Shown here: positions 1 through 12,391 of the stretch, piece by piece
How positions within the stretch are numbered: the first letter of the stretch is position 1
Layout: the number at the start of each line of letters is the position of its first letter
From: Carettochelys insculpta
Lineage: Eukaryota; Chordata; Testudines; Carettochelyidae
Reading direction: 5' to 3'
DNA: 64,000 nucleotides
Assembly: GCF_033958435.1 (NCBI RefSeq)
Contig: NC_134138.1
Span: 5,406,001 to 5,470,000 of the forward strand
Made by a program: the position numbers and the translations under genes
The notes under the pieces: generated by a model
The model's input: only the letters and a program-made list of their open reading frames with translations
Databases searched by the model: none
What the model was told of the DNA's origin: nothing

Positions 1-230
1 CCCACTGCTCTGCCCCGCCCCCATCACCCCACCCCATCACTGCCCTGCTCCCTCTCACCTCCCATCACCCCACACCCCACTGCCCTGCCCCGCCCCCATC
101 ACCCCACCCCACACCCCATCACTGCCCTGCTCCCTCTCACCTCCCATCACCCCACACCCCACTGCCCTGCCCCGCCCCCTTTCACCCCCCATCACCCCAC
201 ACCCCGCCCCGCCCCCTCTCACACACACCC
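1..230. repeat. C-rich tandem minisatellite
   Basis: Two and a half to three copies of a roughly 75-85 base unit built from CCCCATCACCCC, CACTGCCCTG and CCCTCTCACCTCC pieces. The copies differ by small insertions. Almost no G on the + strand. It runs off the left edge, so its full size is unknown. Confidence 0.85.
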
Positions 231-231
231 C

Positions 232-388
232 CTAGAGCTGGAAGGGACCTCTGGAGGTCATCTCATCCAGTCCCCTGCCCTGGCATCAATTTGCCCCAAT
301 CCCTCAATGGCCTCTTCAAGGCTTGAGCTCACACCCCTAGGTTTAGCAGGCCAATGCTCAAACCCCTGAGCTATCTCCCCACCCTAAT
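232..388 (-). mobile_element. Cry-type tRNA-derived SINE
   Basis: Read on the minus strand it starts with a tRNA-like head (GATAGCTCAGGGGTTTGAGC as box A region, then GCTAAACCTAGGGGTGTGAG leading into box B) and continues into the body typical of cryptodiran Cry SINEs, ending in a tail that resembles CR1 3' ends (CCCTTCCAGCTCT). The family is derived from tRNA-Lys. The head diverges from a functional tRNA, so it is not called as a tRNA gene. Confidence 0.85.
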
Positions 389-682
389 AAACAGACGTTA
401 CTCATAACTTTAACTATAAAAATTATACGTGTATATAAATAGATTTTACAGGTCCAGGGGGTTATAACATTAAAAATGATAGGTCACAAGTCATTTTTTG
501 TTCAAAACATTTCTGAGTTATTCATACGTGTGTTCATAACCTTTTTTCCGTAAAGCGTGGGGGGATGGTCCGTCACAACAATATGTTTAATCGACTCTCT
601 GGGTAACTTTTTTAGTGCGTCAACAAAAGCAGAGAGAAGCAACTGATGTCCACAGTCAACAATCTTATCTGGTGGCTAAACT

Positions 683-2638
683 GTGCTGCAGTCGGACAAA
701 TGCAAGGGCGAAATGACAGAACCCGGAAAAAAAAAGATTCGAAGGCTGTGCACTTTTAAAAATGAGTGGCTGCAACTCCCAGAGTGTCAGAATTGGCTTA
801 TAAAGGCAAGTGAAGACTCAGGATATTGTTCTATTTGTGACGTTCAATTCACAGTTAAGTTTGATTCTGTAAAAGCCGTCAAGCATCATGCAGAAACAAA
901 GGGTCACAAAATCAAAGTACAAGGACAGGTGTGGTGTAATGCTAGCAATAAAGTCTCCGTAAAGAGTAACAATGCTGAAGAACAACGCATATGCGCAGCT
1001 GAATTGCTTTTAACATATCATGGAGTTAAACACTAGCACAGCTACCGTTCTCAAGATTGTGGAAATAAACTGTACCCCTCCGTTTTCCCTGATTCCAAAA
1101 TAGCTTCCAAAATTCACTGTGGAATGACAAAAGTAGAAGCTTTGATCGAGGCTGTATTAGCACCACATTCTTTAAAACTGGCTGTGCGAGACATTGGATC
1201 AGCACCTTTCTCAATCTCAGTGGATGCTTTTAATATAGGGAGCATGAAACTATTCCCAGTTGTCATCCAGTACTTCAATAAAGATAAGGGAATCTGCACA
1301 TCACTCCTAGACTTTCTTGAAGATGCAGATGAAACATCAGAGGTGATTGTAAAGAACTTACGGAGTTGTCTTCAAAATGCCAGTCTGGTACAGAATAGAA
1401 TTGTGGCATATGGAGAGAGAGATTTTGAAGAAAATGAGTCTGGTTTTGTGCACCTAAAACAAATGCTGGATTTACCAAACCTTGTACCAACACATTGCAG
1501 CACTCAGATAGTACACAATACAGCAAAGCATGGCTTGAGAATGCTCTCTTACGACGTAGAGTGTTTGGTCCTCAAGGTCTTCAGTGAAGTCTTTGCACTA
1601 GATGAGAATAACGGTGAACTTAAAGAGTTCTTTGATTTCATGAAGACAGACTATACAGAAATCTTACGCCAAGTACCTAAACGTTTTCTGGCCCTTTTCA
1701 CTGCCATTGACAAGTTACTGAAGAATTGGCCGGCCCTCAAATCTTACTTTGTGAGTAAAGGGGAGGAGGATGTGAACTGCACAGTCTGGGCCTTTCTTTC
1801 TGAGCATAAGGACATAGCTTCCAATGATGAAACTATTACACTTCCTGAACTGTACATCTACTTTGTGCATAACCTTATGAGCCAATTTACCAGCACCATA
1901 AAGGTTCTTGAGAGTAATTACCTTCAGGTAACTGAACTGTATATTACATTCAACAAGCTGAGAAGAGAGATTCAGAATCGACAAGAGAAAGGTTTCTATG
2001 GGTACGAGGTGATGCAACTCTTGAAAAAGCTACACCCTAACGAGCAGAACACCTTTATTGGAGACGCCCAGCAGACTTACATGCACATGCTCCGGTATCT
2101 AGAAAAGAGGTTTGATTTCAGTGCAAATTCTTTCTATAAGTTGTGTGCACCGCTCAGTCTGGACAGGCCTCTGGAGCTAGACAAACGGTGCACTTTGATG
2201 ACAAACTTGGACATTCAAGTGGATGTAGATGAACTTTTCACAGAAGTGTCTGTATTGAATGATGCACTACCAATCCTAAAGGGTTCAATAATTAATGCTG
2301 AATCAGAACAGGAACAGCAGCAACATGAACGCCACCATCAGACCGGCAGCTCTGAAGTCTGGGTAGAATTCTTTAAGTGCTGCGAGGCCCCGAACTTGCT
2401 TAGAATTGTGCAGCATGTGTTTGCTGTTCCAGCCAGCAACACTTTTGTGGAACGCATTGTTAGCGTAATGAAGAATTTGTGGGCCGATGAAAGGAACAGA
2501 CTCCAAACAGACCTAGTGAAAGCTGAACTGTTTGTGCACTTCAACTATAAAATGACATGCGATGAGTTTGCTGGATTTCTGCAGACAGGGGCAGCTAAGG
2601 AGCTCATGGCGGCAGCAGCCAATTGTGAGATGTTTTAA
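683..2638 (+). pseudogene. hAT-family transposase, one in-frame stop
   Basis: Two open frames, 683-1036 (117 codons) and 1124-2638 (504 codons), lie in the same reading frame. The gap between them also translates into plausible hAT sequence, so one TAG at 1034-1036 interrupts a frame of about 650 codons. The N-terminal part has a BED-like zinc finger (CSICDVQF followed by HHAETKGH). The middle has a hAT-like first acidic motif (SISVDAFN) and a conserved histidine region (IVHNTAKH). The C-terminus has the hAT dimerisation signature (VPASNTFVERIVSVMKNLWA). The start could be 683 or 713 (MTEPGKKK). hAT transposases cut and paste DNA with 8-bp target duplications. I could not delimit the terminal repeats of this copy. 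It could be a recently inactivated transposon or an allele of a domesticated gene; the stop argues for the former. Confidence 0.8.
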
Positions 2639-2875
2639 TTGACATTTCCCACACCGCTGTTTGGTCTAGACTAATGCTCCCTCTCATTTTTCCCATCTGT
2701 GTGCAGAATAAATTTTGTTACGTGCACTGATGTATGTGCAAGGATGTGCACCACCAGTTAAAAACGTGCTGCCAGCTGTGAGCGCTGTGCTGATCACCTG
2801 GGCGGCATATGAAGCTCTCCTGGGCAGCTGCCCAAGAGCTCAATATACCAGGAACCCTGATCTAGCGCAGGGTTT

Positions 2876-3178
2876 CTTAAACTATGTTCTGCAGAATACT
2901 GGTGTTCCCAGAACAACTCGCAGGTGTGCTGTGAGCATCTGACACTTTTTTGGTGTCATGATATGGTATTGGTATGTATGTTCTGTCTTTACAATCAGAT
3001 ACAATGTTACTATTTAATTTAATCAGGTACCACAGCAATGACTTCAGTTTGGTTTCGCTATATATGTTGCTAGTTGAGGGGAGCAGTTCTTTTTTTGGAA
3101 GAAAATTTTTGTAGCTGTTCCTCATAAATATAGTTTTGTTTGGTGTTCTGTGGTCTTAAGAATTTTAAGAAACACTGG
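2876..3178. mobile_element. short non-autonomous hAT element
   Basis: Terminal inverted repeats CAGGGTTTCTTAAA at the left and, read inward from the right, CAGTGTTTCTTAAA. The flanks ATCTAGCG and GTGTAGAC are a decayed 8-bp target duplication that fits the nTCTAGAn preference of Charlie-like hATs. There is no coding capacity. The terminal sequence was not seen at the edges of the neighbouring transposase, so a link between the two is not shown. Confidence 0.65.
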
Positions 3179-4860
3179 TGTAGACTACCTGCTGTTATAA
3201 TACAATATGGTAATATTTTAACGATCCTAAAATATTAAACATTAACCACTCTGGAGGCAGAAGGTGATTTAGTGGACCATACTTGAAGTTGCTCTACTTC
3301 ATTACTTGTGAGCCAGGCAGACACTGAGCTGGCCCACAGCAAAGGTGAGTTTAAGCCCTGTCGCTGTCCTGCTTGTACCTCAAGTTGAGGAATAAATGCA
3401 CAGAGAATTGGGTCCTCTGGTGGGGCATTGTTCTACACGCTCATCACTATTGGGACAGTGAAAGTTCTTTATGGCTGTTTTATGGAGTTTCTTGTCCTGT
3501 TCTTGTATTTTTGTTTTTAAACTTCTGCAAAATACAAGGGATACAACGTTTGCATCGAATCAGTATGTGACATCGAGTGACATGTCCAGGCATTTTAAAC
3601 TTTGCACCTAGCTGCATACTAAACCACACACAAATAAGCCATTTGCTTTCCCGAAGTTTTGTGGGTGCTTGGCCCCACTGAATATCTACTTAGCTTTATG
3701 AGGAAGTCAATTGAGATGCCTAATTTTAGGCAGTGAGGTTTTAAAGATTTTCTGTAGGTCCTTTAACTTGATAAAGGTATCCTGGAACCTAATCATTTGT
3801 CAGTTCTGTTCCAATGGTTTTTGTTACACCTGGAAACACTGTAGTTAAACATCGACCTTGGGTTTAATATCGCACAGATCCAGTCAGATCAAACCGTAAC
3901 ACCTCACCATCATTTTGTACTTTCCTACCTATCAGGTGGGAGGGAGTTGGCAGCTTGGATCCCGTCCTGCCAGCTGTTATCAACCATAACCATCAGCGTG
4001 ACTGAGGGATTCCCAACACTTTGCAGTTCCAGTTCTTGTGGTCGCAATTTCTGCACTTCTGGGTTTAGCACCTCACTGCCCTCCAAGAGGGCTGGTCTCC
4101 AGATAGCTTAGCTCTTTCTGGAGGGAACCCCGCTCCATGTGTCATGGACACAACAGCAGATGGAGATACCACAGCTCAGAATATGGCACATCAATCTGCG
4201 TGAAGGTGTTAGTCTTGAGAAGATTGGTTGATTGATGAAACAATTTTCTTGGGCATTGCTGGTGTCCCCTTATCATACCCAAACCCTTTGTTAATGAGAA
4301 TGAGAGCATCTTCGTGGATCTCCTGTGACATAGGGAAGTACCAGTGATTGCACTAACTGATACGTTGTTTGCCTTTGATCACACAGGAATAAAGTGGTAG
4401 ACTTGTGAATTTAGCCAGGTAATCCTTACCTCCAGTCCAGTGCTCTAACCACAAGAGCAGCTGTGTTCCTGTTAGATGATGTTGACTGTACTAGCACTTA
4501 ACAGGTGGGGTAACTCCCCCACTGAAGAAACTTATTAACTTTAATATACACATGTAATGGGCAATTTCACTTTAATTAGTATTGGGAGGCACGTTTTTAC
4601 CTTCTGTGAACGAAAGGTCTCATCACTTTTACTTACTGATCCACTGTTGCTTTGAAGAATTTATCAAATCATCATCCTGGCTGTTCACTGCAATATCATA
4701 CTCCAGAAACGATCAAAACAAAAAAAGCAGTAAACTCAATATTTAAGGCACAGAGAACGAAAAATAGTAATCAGGGTTCTGTTAATGACTTAAAAGTCTG
4801 CAAATTTTCTGGGTTATTATGGGGGCTCTTTTGCATACTTGGCTTAATCTAATTCTTGAC
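3179..4860. other. A+T-rich intergenic stretch
   Basis: No gene, splice-bounded exon or recognisable mobile element seen. Frames are short and lack family motifs. Probably old, decayed interspersed DNA. Confidence 0.6.
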
Positions 4861-5122
4861 TCCCACCTCCCCCTCCACCCCTCTACTCTCTGATTTGCTC
4901 ACCTTGATAATTTTTTTCTGATTTGTCAACCTTGATTACTATTTTTGGTTCTCTGTGCCTTAAATATTGAGTCTGTTCTGGTCTGGCTATGATCTGAAGA
5001 AGTGGGTCTGTCCCACGAAAGCTCACCTAATAAATTATTTGGTTAGTCTTTAAAGTGCTACTTGACTGCTTTTTTGTTTTGATAGTATATAGACTAGCAC
5101 GGCTTCCTCTCTGTTACTTTCC
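4861..5122 (+). mobile_element. Penelope-like element, 3' tail only
   Basis: Carries the tail signature GATCTGAAGAAGTGGGTCTG, then CCCACGAAAGCTCA, AATAAATTATTT and TAGACTAGCACGGCT. The same tail ends the longer Penelope copies at 19.3 and 39.2 kb. Here it is 5'-truncated with no coding part. Confidence 0.75.
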
Positions 5123-5214
5123 AGAAATGATCAGTGTATCTTGTATAATGATTGTGAAGAACCTGAATTTTGGTGTCAGATGCTACCAGCGTGGTGCTCT
5201 GCTCTCTCCAATGC

Positions 5215-5935
5215 TGGTATCACTCGGCTGCGTGCGTGTTCCCTCTGTGTGCTGCCCCAGCTCTGCAGACAGCCGACACAGCAGACCCGAAGAGAACCCC
5301 CAATGACCGCAGAGTCTAGTAAGGTGCAAAGGCACGTCAGCCAGGTTTATTGCCGTATTGGACACAATAATAGTTCCCTGTAGACTTCTCAGTCTAAGTC
5401 AGGGCATACTACAAATATGCACCCACGGTCAATGGACTCGGCTCAGTCAGTGGCAGGACTTTCCACTGCCCCCTCGGCTGGACCCACACCACATCCCAGA
5501 AGTACATTCTTCTACACAGGTACAAACAATTTACACATCACTCCTGACGTACTGAGGTACACCCCTTCTACGTAATCAGGTTCCGCCTCTCACCTTGTAT
5601 ATGTTGGTTCCAACAAAACAACTCTATCCATCATATTACACTTTTGCCCCTGTCATTGGGATGGGTCGGCCTGTTCTTTCTTATCTGTGGAATGTTCCAG
5701 GGTAGGGTGTTCTGGTACCATGTACCTACTTCAATATGCTCAGTAGCTATGTTTATGCACTGTCACCCCTCTTCTTGCCCGCTTCTGTGAGCAATGCATT
5801 CCTTCAGCTCACAGCTGCACTTTGCTTTCTGTTAGCAAAGGCTTGACCATTCCTTTGGTTCAGGCCTAAGGCCTCATACTGGGCCTGTGCTTACTACGCC
5901 CTGCATGGAAAGCTCACAGGCCAGTCTCCCTCACC
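5215..5935 (-). mobile_element. ERV-type solo LTR (probable)
   Basis: On the minus strand a polyadenylation signal (AATAAA, at 5346-5351) is followed by a GT-rich R-U5-like stretch ending near 5215. Upstream lie promoter-like AT-rich sequences up to about 5935. No internal retroviral region is attached, so a solo LTR is the simplest reading. Ends and target duplication were not resolved. Confidence 0.5.
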
Positions 5936-6604
5936 CCTCCGATCAGTCAGCGACCCCAGCAGAGTGAATTCATCTCTCCAAGCATTGGAGGCAGTTCAGC
6001 CCATCCACACATGGAAACGCTCAGTCTCTTCTGCCCAGCCCTGGCAGAGATGCAGCTCTGTGGGGTGCGGGGGGGAACGTAGCTACTCAGACACAAGAGT
6101 GGGCAGTGTCCTTCTCAATCACTGGCCCAGGGCCAACCCTTAGCCCAAGGGCCTCAGGGCATTCAGACTGGTCCCTCTAGCAAGTTCCTCTGCTGGGCAA
6201 ACCCGCAGCTTTGGCCTTCCCAGCCTGCCTGTCCCCTCAGCGACTCGGTGGGTGTTAATCACGTGAAATGATCTAAGGCCTCCCGGCTCAGCAATTCTCT
6301 CCTGTCCTTGGTCCTTCCCACCTGCTCAAACCCGCCTCCCCAAACACTGCCTCAGCCATGGGAGAGCGACCATCCACAAGGAAGAGAACTACTGTTGGGT
6401 GTGCGTGCGACTGCCTCACAGCCAGTGTCGGCAGCAGAGTGCCTGTTGCTGCCCAGGACTAAGAGCTCAGGAAGTTTCTGGGCCTCAAACAGGCGTAGTT
6501 TCAGATCTTCCCCGATGGGGCTGCAGGTAGGTGGGAGGGAGAATAGCATAAGTAAGGCCATGACTGTTTCAGGGAACCAGGACAGCTGCAACCTACACCT
6601 CCCC
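5936..6604. other. no gene seen
   Basis: Moderately GC-rich, no conserved frame. May include internal remnants of the flanking LTR element, but nothing diagnostic is visible. Confidence 0.5.
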
Positions 6605-6925
6605 CTGTAACTTCAGACCATTGCTCCTTGTTCTGCCATCTGACACCACTGAGAACAGTTTCTCACCCTCCCCTTTAGAGCTCCCCTTCAGGAAGTTGAG
6701 GGCTGCTATTAAATCACCCCATCAGCCTTCTCTTCTGTAAACTAAACAAGCCCAAATCCCTCAGCCTCTCCTCACAGGTCTTGTGCTCCAGACCCTTAAT
6801 CATTTTTGTTGCCCTTCACTGAACCTCCTCCAGCAAATCCACATCCTTTTTATACTGGGGGGTGGGGGGGGGCAAACTGGACACAATATTCCAGATGGGG
6901 GCCTCACCAGTGCCGAACAGAGGGT
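6605..6925 (-). mobile_element. CR1 LINE fragment (old)
   Basis: The minus-strand sequence follows the CR1 ORF2 C-terminal/3' region that is well preserved at 7.6-8.8 kb, but with many stops and indels. A G-run near 6860 marks a local expansion. Confidence 0.7.
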
Positions 6926-7616
6926 TGGTATGGGCGGGCAGGGAATTATCCAGGAAGTGGACTACACTCCAGGCTTCCTCCTTTGAGCCTGAACACCTGC
7001 GCCCTCAGCTGCGTGGGGCCTTAGTGCTGCTGTAAACGCCTGTCAGCACGTAAACGGCGACATACCCTGCTCTGCAATGGCTGCTTTTATACACCTGCCC
7101 CTTCCCACTCGCTTCCAGAGCGCAGCCCCTCGCAGGACAGCTGGCTGGCAGAGCCTGCCTGGCTGGAGAAGCCGGGAGGGAGGGTGTCGCTGCTGTAGGT
7201 TCGGGTCAGTCTGGGTGTCATATGTGGCTGGAGTTTATGCTGGTTCTGGAAGCCATTTGAATGCCCAGGGTGGCTATTGGCCCCAAATGTTGCTGGGGGT
7301 GGGGGTATGTGAAGTGTCAAATGAAAGCTACTGATGCCCTGAAGCTATGTGTGCTATTTGTGTGTCTGTAGCATGGACGTAGGCAGAGTTATAGACGTTT
7401 AGCTCTGCAGCTGTGTGAGAAATGCTTCAGTGCTGAGCTTCACAGAGGTAGGTGGGGCTCCACCCCAGCCAGGACAATAGACTGAGCAGAGGCCCGGATG
7501 GCCAACACTCACTTTGTGATGGTGGGTTTCCTGCTGGGCCTGCAACAAATGGGAACTCGGCACAGTGACCCACCGGCTCAGGTGGTGGGCCAAGGCCCAT
7601 GGAGCAGAATGGAATT

Positions 7617-8775
7617 GGCCCTCATAAGAGCATAAGAATGGCCATACTGGGTCAGACCAAAGGTCCATCCAGCCCAGTATCCCGTCTGCCGAGAGTGGCC
7701 AATGCCAGGTGCCCCAGAGAAGGAGAACAGAAGACAATGATCAAGTGATTTATCTCCTGCCATCCATCTCCTGCCCTTGTTCTGAAGGCTGGGGCACCAT
7801 ACTTTACCCCTGGCTAATAGCCATTTATGGACCTAACCTGCAAAAATTTATCAAGCTCTTTTTTAAACCCTAATAGAGTCCTGGCCTTCACAGCCTCCTC
7901 GGGCAAGGAGTTCCACAGGTTGACTGTGCGCTGTGTGAAGAAAAATTGCCTTTTATTAGTTTTGAACCTACTTCCCATCAATTTCATTTGGTGTCCCCTA
8001 GTTCTTGTATTATGGGAAAAGATAAATATTTTTTCTATATTCATTTTCTCCACACCATTCATGATTTTATATACCTCTATCATATCGCCCCTCACTTGCC
8101 TCTTTTCCAGACTGAAAAGTCCCAGTCTCTCTAGCCTCTCCCCATATGGGACCCGTTCCAAACCCCTAATCATCTTAGTCGCCCTTTTCTGAACCTTTTC
8201 TAATGCCAGTATATCTTTTTTGAGGTGAGGAGACCACATCTGCACGCAGTACTCAAGATGTGGATGTACCATAGTTTTATATAGGGGAAGTATGATATCT
8301 TTTGTCTTATTATCTATCCCTTTTTTCATAATTCCTAACATCCTATTTACTTTACTAACTGCCACTGCACACTGCGTGGATGTCTTCAGAGAACTATCCA
8401 CTATAACTCCAAGATCCCTTTCCTGATCTGTCGTATCTAGATTTGACCCCATCACGTTGTATGTGTAATTTGGGTTATTTTTTCCAATGTGCATTACCTT
8501 ACACTTCCCCACATTAAATTTCATTTGCCATTTTGCTGCCCAATCACTCAGTTTGCTGAGATCTTTTTGTAGTTCTTCACAATCCCTTTTGGTTTTGACT
8601 GCCCTGAACAACTTGGTGTCATCTGCAAACTTTGCCACCTCACTGCTTACCTCATTTTCTCGATCATTGATGAACAAGTTGAACAGGATCGGTCCCAGGA
8701 CTGACCCCTGGGGAACACCACTAGTTACCCCCCTCCATTGTGAAAATTTACCATTTATTCCCATTTACCATTTAT
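7617..8775 (-). mobile_element. CR1 LINE, 5'-truncated insertion
   Basis: 3' part of a CR1 non-LTR retrotransposon with the end of ORF2 and its 3' UTR. It sits inside repeat f: copy 2 near 22165-22185 reads straight through the insertion point, so that copy acts as an empty site. The right end carries a short duplication of CCATTTATTCCC. Confidence 0.9.
7814..8764 (-). pseudogene. CR1 ORF2, reverse transcriptase C-terminal half
   Basis: An uninterrupted 316-codon frame. It contains the palm motif VPQGSVLGPILFNLFIND, the catalytic FADD box (AKFADDTKLF), and the CR1 thumb/C-terminal blocks (HLEYCVQMWSPHLKKDI, RLGLFSLEKRQVRGDMIEVY, FFTQRTVNLWNSLPEEAV). It ends at SINGY. The endonuclease and the first RT blocks are missing, so it cannot mobilise itself. 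The long open frame suggests a fairly young insertion. Frames on the opposite strand are shadows. Confidence 0.9.
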
Positions 8776-9829
8776 TCCCTCTGCATATGAAAAGCTGTAA
8801 GATGGGCCCTGGCAGGGACTTTCTTGGGTCTTCAGTCCTCATGAACTAAGCCTGTCCAGACTGGGGGGGGGTTGCAGGGGGGCGGGGCGCAATCCCTCAG
8901 TGGGATGATGTGGCCTTAGTGGTTTCCAGCTCGGCTCCTTTTTCTTTGGGTCTCCAAGGGGCCATGTCCCAGCATGTGGGCCCCAGCAGGCCGGACCTAC
9001 AATGTTTTGATAACGGAATCTATGTAACCTGAAATGAGCTTTCAGGTCCTTCCAAGAGTCAGCAAATAACTCCACAGGCTGTGTCAGAAGTTATAACTGA
9101 TGCATGTAAAGTTTTGCTTTAACAGTTCTTCTCTCTAACCCCTGTTCTTTCTTTTTTATTAGTAAACCTTTAGATATTAGCGCTAAAGCATCAGTAAGCT
9201 TGTTGTATGGGTAAGATCCAAGTGTATATTGACCAGGGGCAGGGGCAGGGGCTGGGCCCTTTGGGAACTGGAACCATCCGTGTGGAGTTTGGTGAAATAG
9301 GCTTAAGAGCCTCTCACCTGAATTTGGGGGTTGTTGGGCTGGGCTGCTAGAGCAGCTGGGAAGTCTGGGGGTTTGCTTGTGTGGTGTCTGGCTGGCCGGT
9401 GAGGCTGGTTGGCTTTGCCTTGGTAAGAAGGAAATCCCAGCCTGGGGCGGTAAGTGGCCTGGACTGCAAGCAAAGATCCCCTGGATTGATTCCGCCAGCT
9501 ATGCCCGGAAACCCCGTCCTGTCCCCCGGGGAGAACTGGGGCGCTGGGGGTGGCATTGTTGTGTGTCAGGCTTTTGCCAGAGGCCCCTTGTGGCAGAGAG
9601 GCGTTTGCCAGGGCTTCCCGCTGGCTCAACCCCTCGGTGGGACCTGCCAGTCCCTGGGCGCTGGCCCTGGCGCTGACCCTCCGGGACAGGGGCCACACTG
9701 TGTCCGATGCTGCTCTCAGTGACCACACAGACCAGCGTCCAGTCTGGCGGCACCGGGCTCCTGCTGCTCTCGTCAGAGGCCGAGGGAGGGAGAAAAACCT
9801 TCCAGCTGCACCGCTGCTGCTCCCAGCCC

Positions 9830-10430
9830 CCCAAAATCCCCCTCTCCCTGCCCCTACCCCCACCCCCACCTCCAGCCCCCAAAATACTCCCTTCCAGCCC
9901 CCCATCCCTCTCTCCCTGCCCCTACCCCTACCCCCACCCCACCCCAGCCCCCCAAAATACCCCCTTCCAGCCCCCCATCCCTCTCTCCCTGCCCCTGCCC
10001 CTACCCCCACCCCAGCCCCCCACAATACCCCCTTCCAGCCCCCCATCCCTATCTCCCTGCCCCTACCCCTACCCCCACCCCCACCCCAGCCCCCCAAAAT
10101 ACTCCCTTCCAGCCCCCCATCCCTCTCTCCCTGCCCCTACCCCCACCCCCACCCCAGCCCCCCAAAATACACCCTTCCAGCCCCCCAATCCCTCTCTCCC
10201 TGCCCCTACCCCCAGAACCCCAAAATACCCCCCCTTTCAGCCCCCCCAAAATACCCCGCTACCTGCCCCTACCCCCAGACCCCCCCCAATACGCCTCTTC
10301 CAGCCCCTCTGAAATCCCCCTCTTCCAGCCACCCCAAAAGTCCCTTCTTGCAGCCTCCAGAATCCACCTTTCAGCCCCCGCATCCCCCCTCTCCCTGCTC
10401 CCAGCCCCACCACACTCCCCACACGGGCCC
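9830..10430. repeat. C-rich tandem repeat, about 70-base unit
   Basis: About five good copies, then degenerate ones, of a unit containing CCAGCCCCCCATCCCT, CTCTCCCTGCCCCTACCC and CCCCAAAATAC. The right third decays to irregular C-rich sequence. The long proline-rich frame across it is a by-product of base composition. Confidence 0.9.
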
Positions 10431-10439
10431 TGTGCTGAA

Positions 10440-12390
10440 GGGCCAGGAGAGGACCAATACGGGGATGTGTGTGTGTGTGAGACACCCCAACGACCCCCCA
10501 GCTGTTGCTGTGAGGTGGTCACCGGGGAGCCGTGCCCCAGGATGCTGCCGGTGGCCCCGAGTGGTGCCGGGGCGGGTGGGGTAGTGCCCTGAGCCAGGAA
10601 ATTACCCTCACCCCACTCCCTGCCCCAGAGCTGTTCTCATTGCCCCCCCCCCGCCCCCAGCCTGCAGCGCCTACCAAGGTCATGGGCTTGCAGAGTTCAT
10701 CCTGCCCCAGGCCCAGCCCTGTACCTTCCTGCCCCCGCCCCCCCCCCAGCCCAACGGCCTCAGGCCGGCTCCACCGCTCCCCTGTACCCCCCCAGGCCGC
10801 TCTCAGCTGGGCCCAGCAGCCCTCCTGGCGCTCCCCAGCTGGAGGAGAGAGCTGCTGGCTGGCTGGGGCGCCAGGCCAGAGGATATGACTGCCCTCGGGG
10901 AGGGGAAAGGCGCCGACAGGGACGTGGCCATGTCAGTGGTGGGCAGTGAGGCCCTCAAAGGAAGGTGGGATCACCGGAGGGGGAGGGGGGCAGGAAAGGG
11001 GCAGTGAACCAGGCAGGGGCTGAGACCCCAGGGGCTGCGCCAGCCGGAAGAGGGCCTGTACCGAGGCAGAGACGGTGCACACAGGCTCGAGTGCCCCGGC
11101 TGTGGGGGGCCGAGCTCTGCCCCAGAATGCCGGGTCCCCCCTCCCGAGCTTCTCGCCCTGGGGTGCCCGGCCAGAGGAGCTGAGCGCCAGGGCCAGGTGT
11201 GGGGCAAGCACCAAGCTGCACAGCCCAAAGCAGAGCCTCGCCCTCAGCTCGCCGCCGTGGGGACCTGCAGCTCTCCTCCGGCTGCACCCGCCCGCAGCAA
11301 GGCGAGCCTCCCCTGGCTGCAGAGAGCCCCCTGGGGCCGGGCTAGGCCTGCCAGCTGGGCTGGGCACCCCGGGAGCAGCTCAGTCCTGGCCTGAGCACAC
11401 CCCCAGCACCTCTGCCCTAGTCCTGCAGATGCTTCATCCCTCTGCTTGGGCCAGGAGCAGCAGGCACGGGGGCTCCCTGCAAGCCGGTGAGGAGGGACCC
11501 GGGCGCAGGTCAGGGCGAGGCCCAGGGCCCAGCTGCATTACTCCTGGAGAGAAATTAAGGCAGATGAGCGCTGCCTCTTGCAGCCCCAGCTCTGGCCCAC
11601 ACAGGCCCTTTGCAACACAGCCCATCAGCCCTATTGCCAGACCCTCGCCCGTCCCCTCTGCCAGCTCCCCCCACCAGCCACCCCTGCTGTCCTGCCCGGA
11701 ACCTGATTCTGCCCCCCCAAGGCAGGCCTTGGCATGGCTGGGCAGCCTGAGGCTGGCACTGGGCTGCCGGTATCTCCCAGCCGAGCCCACAGGAGGAAGC
11801 TGTCCATAGTGGGGGTCAGGGGACAGCTGCTGGGTGTTAAGGAGTTGTGGGCCCTGCTACTTAGAGAGATGCACAACAGCCAGAGATGCAGCCGGAGCCT
11901 GCAGCCCCGGCCAGCTCGTGCAGAAGTACCGGGCAGCTGGAGCGCAATGGGGAAGGGGGGAGGCAGCGCTTTGCTCTGAGTCACAGTGGAAGGAAACCTC
12001 CACCTTGGCCCTGGGGGGGCCCCGATTCTGGAGCTGCAGCCCCAGTTGGGAGACGAGCTCCTTCCTGGCTGCCGGGAGGGACGTACCGGCTGGCCGGGCA
12101 GCACAGTCAGAGCAGTGGAGTTAAACGATACCTGCCCAACTCCCACCCTGTGGCACGGATCCGCCCGGGGCAGCAACGCAGAGCCGGGCTGTCTGAGGCT
12201 CCCAGGTCTGCAGGTCCAGCCAGCTCGGCCCCGCTGGGGCAATGCTGGGGCTCAGCGCCACGGGGGATGGTCCCTGGAGCAAGGGGCTCATCAGGGGGAG
12301 GGTAAGAATTCTCTCAGCATTTCCGCCCACCAGCGCAGCGGCTAGTGCAGCTCCATATTACCAGCCCCCAGCCCAGGGACAGCCCTAGGG
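10440..12390. other. GC-rich region without recognisable gene
   Basis: High GC, many CpG, overlapping frames on both strands (up to 244 codons at 11075-11809), none with a family motif or convincing exon borders. A short GT run lies near 10465. It could hide a UTR or an unrecognised exon, but nothing supports a specific call. Confidence 0.5.
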
Positions 12391-12391
12391 A

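Larger units (their letters stand above)
7235..9545 (+). mobile_element. LTR-like repeat f, copy 1, split by CR1
   Basis: Matches the minus-strand repeat at 21001-22560 and the plus-strand repeat at 35776-36725. Shared landmarks are the AAATGAAAGCT...CTGATGCC start region, the stretch around AGTAAACCTTTAGATATTAG, and GGCTTAAGAGCCTCTCACCT near the right end. Length without the CR1 insert is about 1.15 kb. No protein is encoded. LTR is inferred from size, a polyA-like segment and the absence of coding. The superfamily is unknown. Confidence 0.5.

Noticed and set aside
9550..10584. 344-codon proline-rich frame
   Set aside because: It follows the C-rich tandem repeat; the opposite strand is equally open as a glycine-rich frame.
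10933..11809. Possible gene in GC-rich DNA (frames of 144 and 244 codons)
   Set aside because: Overlapping frames on both strands, low-complexity Pro/Ala/Gly content, no exon borders or family resemblance.
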